Shown here: positions 25,532 to 25,569 of the stretch, in pieces
Position numbering within the stretch: position 1 is the stretch's first letter
Layout: the number at the start of each line of letters is the position of its first letter
DNA from: Euryarchaeota archaeon UBA59
Lineage (GTDB): Archaea > Thermoplasmatota > Poseidoniia > Poseidoniales > Thalassarchaeaceae
Length of the DNA stretch: 25,569 nucleotides
Direction: 5' to 3'
NCBI GenBank assembly: GCA_002505495.1
Contig: DAVI01000037.1
Span: forward strand, 1,866 to 27,434
The notes under the pieces: model-generated
Told to the model about the DNA's origin: nothing
What the model saw: the letters and a program-made list of their open reading frames with translations, nothing else
Database searches by the model: none
Position numbers and translations under genes: made by a program

Positions 25532-25569
25532 TCCGCCTCACCGGGCATCGTCCCACGAACCCCACCGGT
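25532..25569. other. Window end, no feature seen
   Basis: The last 38 bases after the dgoD stop hold no identifiable gene start or terminator. Confidence 0.4.

Noticed and set aside
1..25569. CRISPR arrays, insertion sequences, rRNA, prophage or defence systems
   Set aside because: No regular short direct repeats, transposase or integrase motifs, or rRNA-like sequence were seen on either strand.

Overview
The window looks like a chromosomal segment of a planktonic euryarchaeon, most likely Marine Group II/Poseidoniales or a close Thermoplasmata-related lineage. Archaeal hallmarks are visible directly: GatD (the archaeal Gln-tRNA amidotransferase subunit), Pelota, the archaeal RFC small subunit, and an elongator tRNA-Met interrupted by an intron at position 37/38. 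Several metabolic genes are of types also widespread in bacteria (formate-THF ligase, acyl-CoA carboxylase beta subunit, KDPG-type aldolase, galactonate dehydratase), as is common in this group. The lineage call is inference; no marker such as 16S rRNA is present.

Layout. 1-8281 (minus): the N-terminal 2760 residues of a giant exported protein that continues past the left edge. It has a signal sequence, then seven alternating DNRLRE-like and fibronectin-III-like modules, then a run of Ig-like domains. 8438-9678 (plus): rfcS and a small unknown ORF. 9703-10653 (minus): a three-helix membrane protein of unknown function. 10708-13996 (plus): split tRNA-Met, gatD and an acyl-CoA carboxylase carboxyltransferase gene, with a paired-palindrome element between gatD and the carboxylase. 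14005-18540 (minus): a divergent aroE, then a membrane-anchored 1193-aa protein with a hydrolase-like domain that lacks the nucleophile serine, a kelch propeller and Ig-like repeats. 18657-22166 (plus): fhs, a His-motif lipoprotein and pelA. 22172-22753 (minus): a small two-helix membrane protein. 22778-25531 (plus): a tight three-gene operon, sugar-acid kinase, KDPG/KDPGal aldolase and galactonate dehydratase.

How the genes fit together. The last operon encodes dehydration, phosphorylation and aldol cleavage of a sugar acid, probably galactonate (or gluconate), to pyruvate and glyceraldehyde-3-phosphate. The two large exported proteins suggest a cell surface that contacts particles or polysaccharide; a link to the sugar-acid operon is speculative. 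rfcS, gatD, tRNA-Met and pelA are core information-processing genes, each isolated from its usual partners (rfcL, gatE, the biotin carboxylase and others are not in the window). Coding density is high: convergent pairs are separated by 5, 8 and 24 bp. No CRISPR array, insertion sequence, rRNA or prophage was seen.
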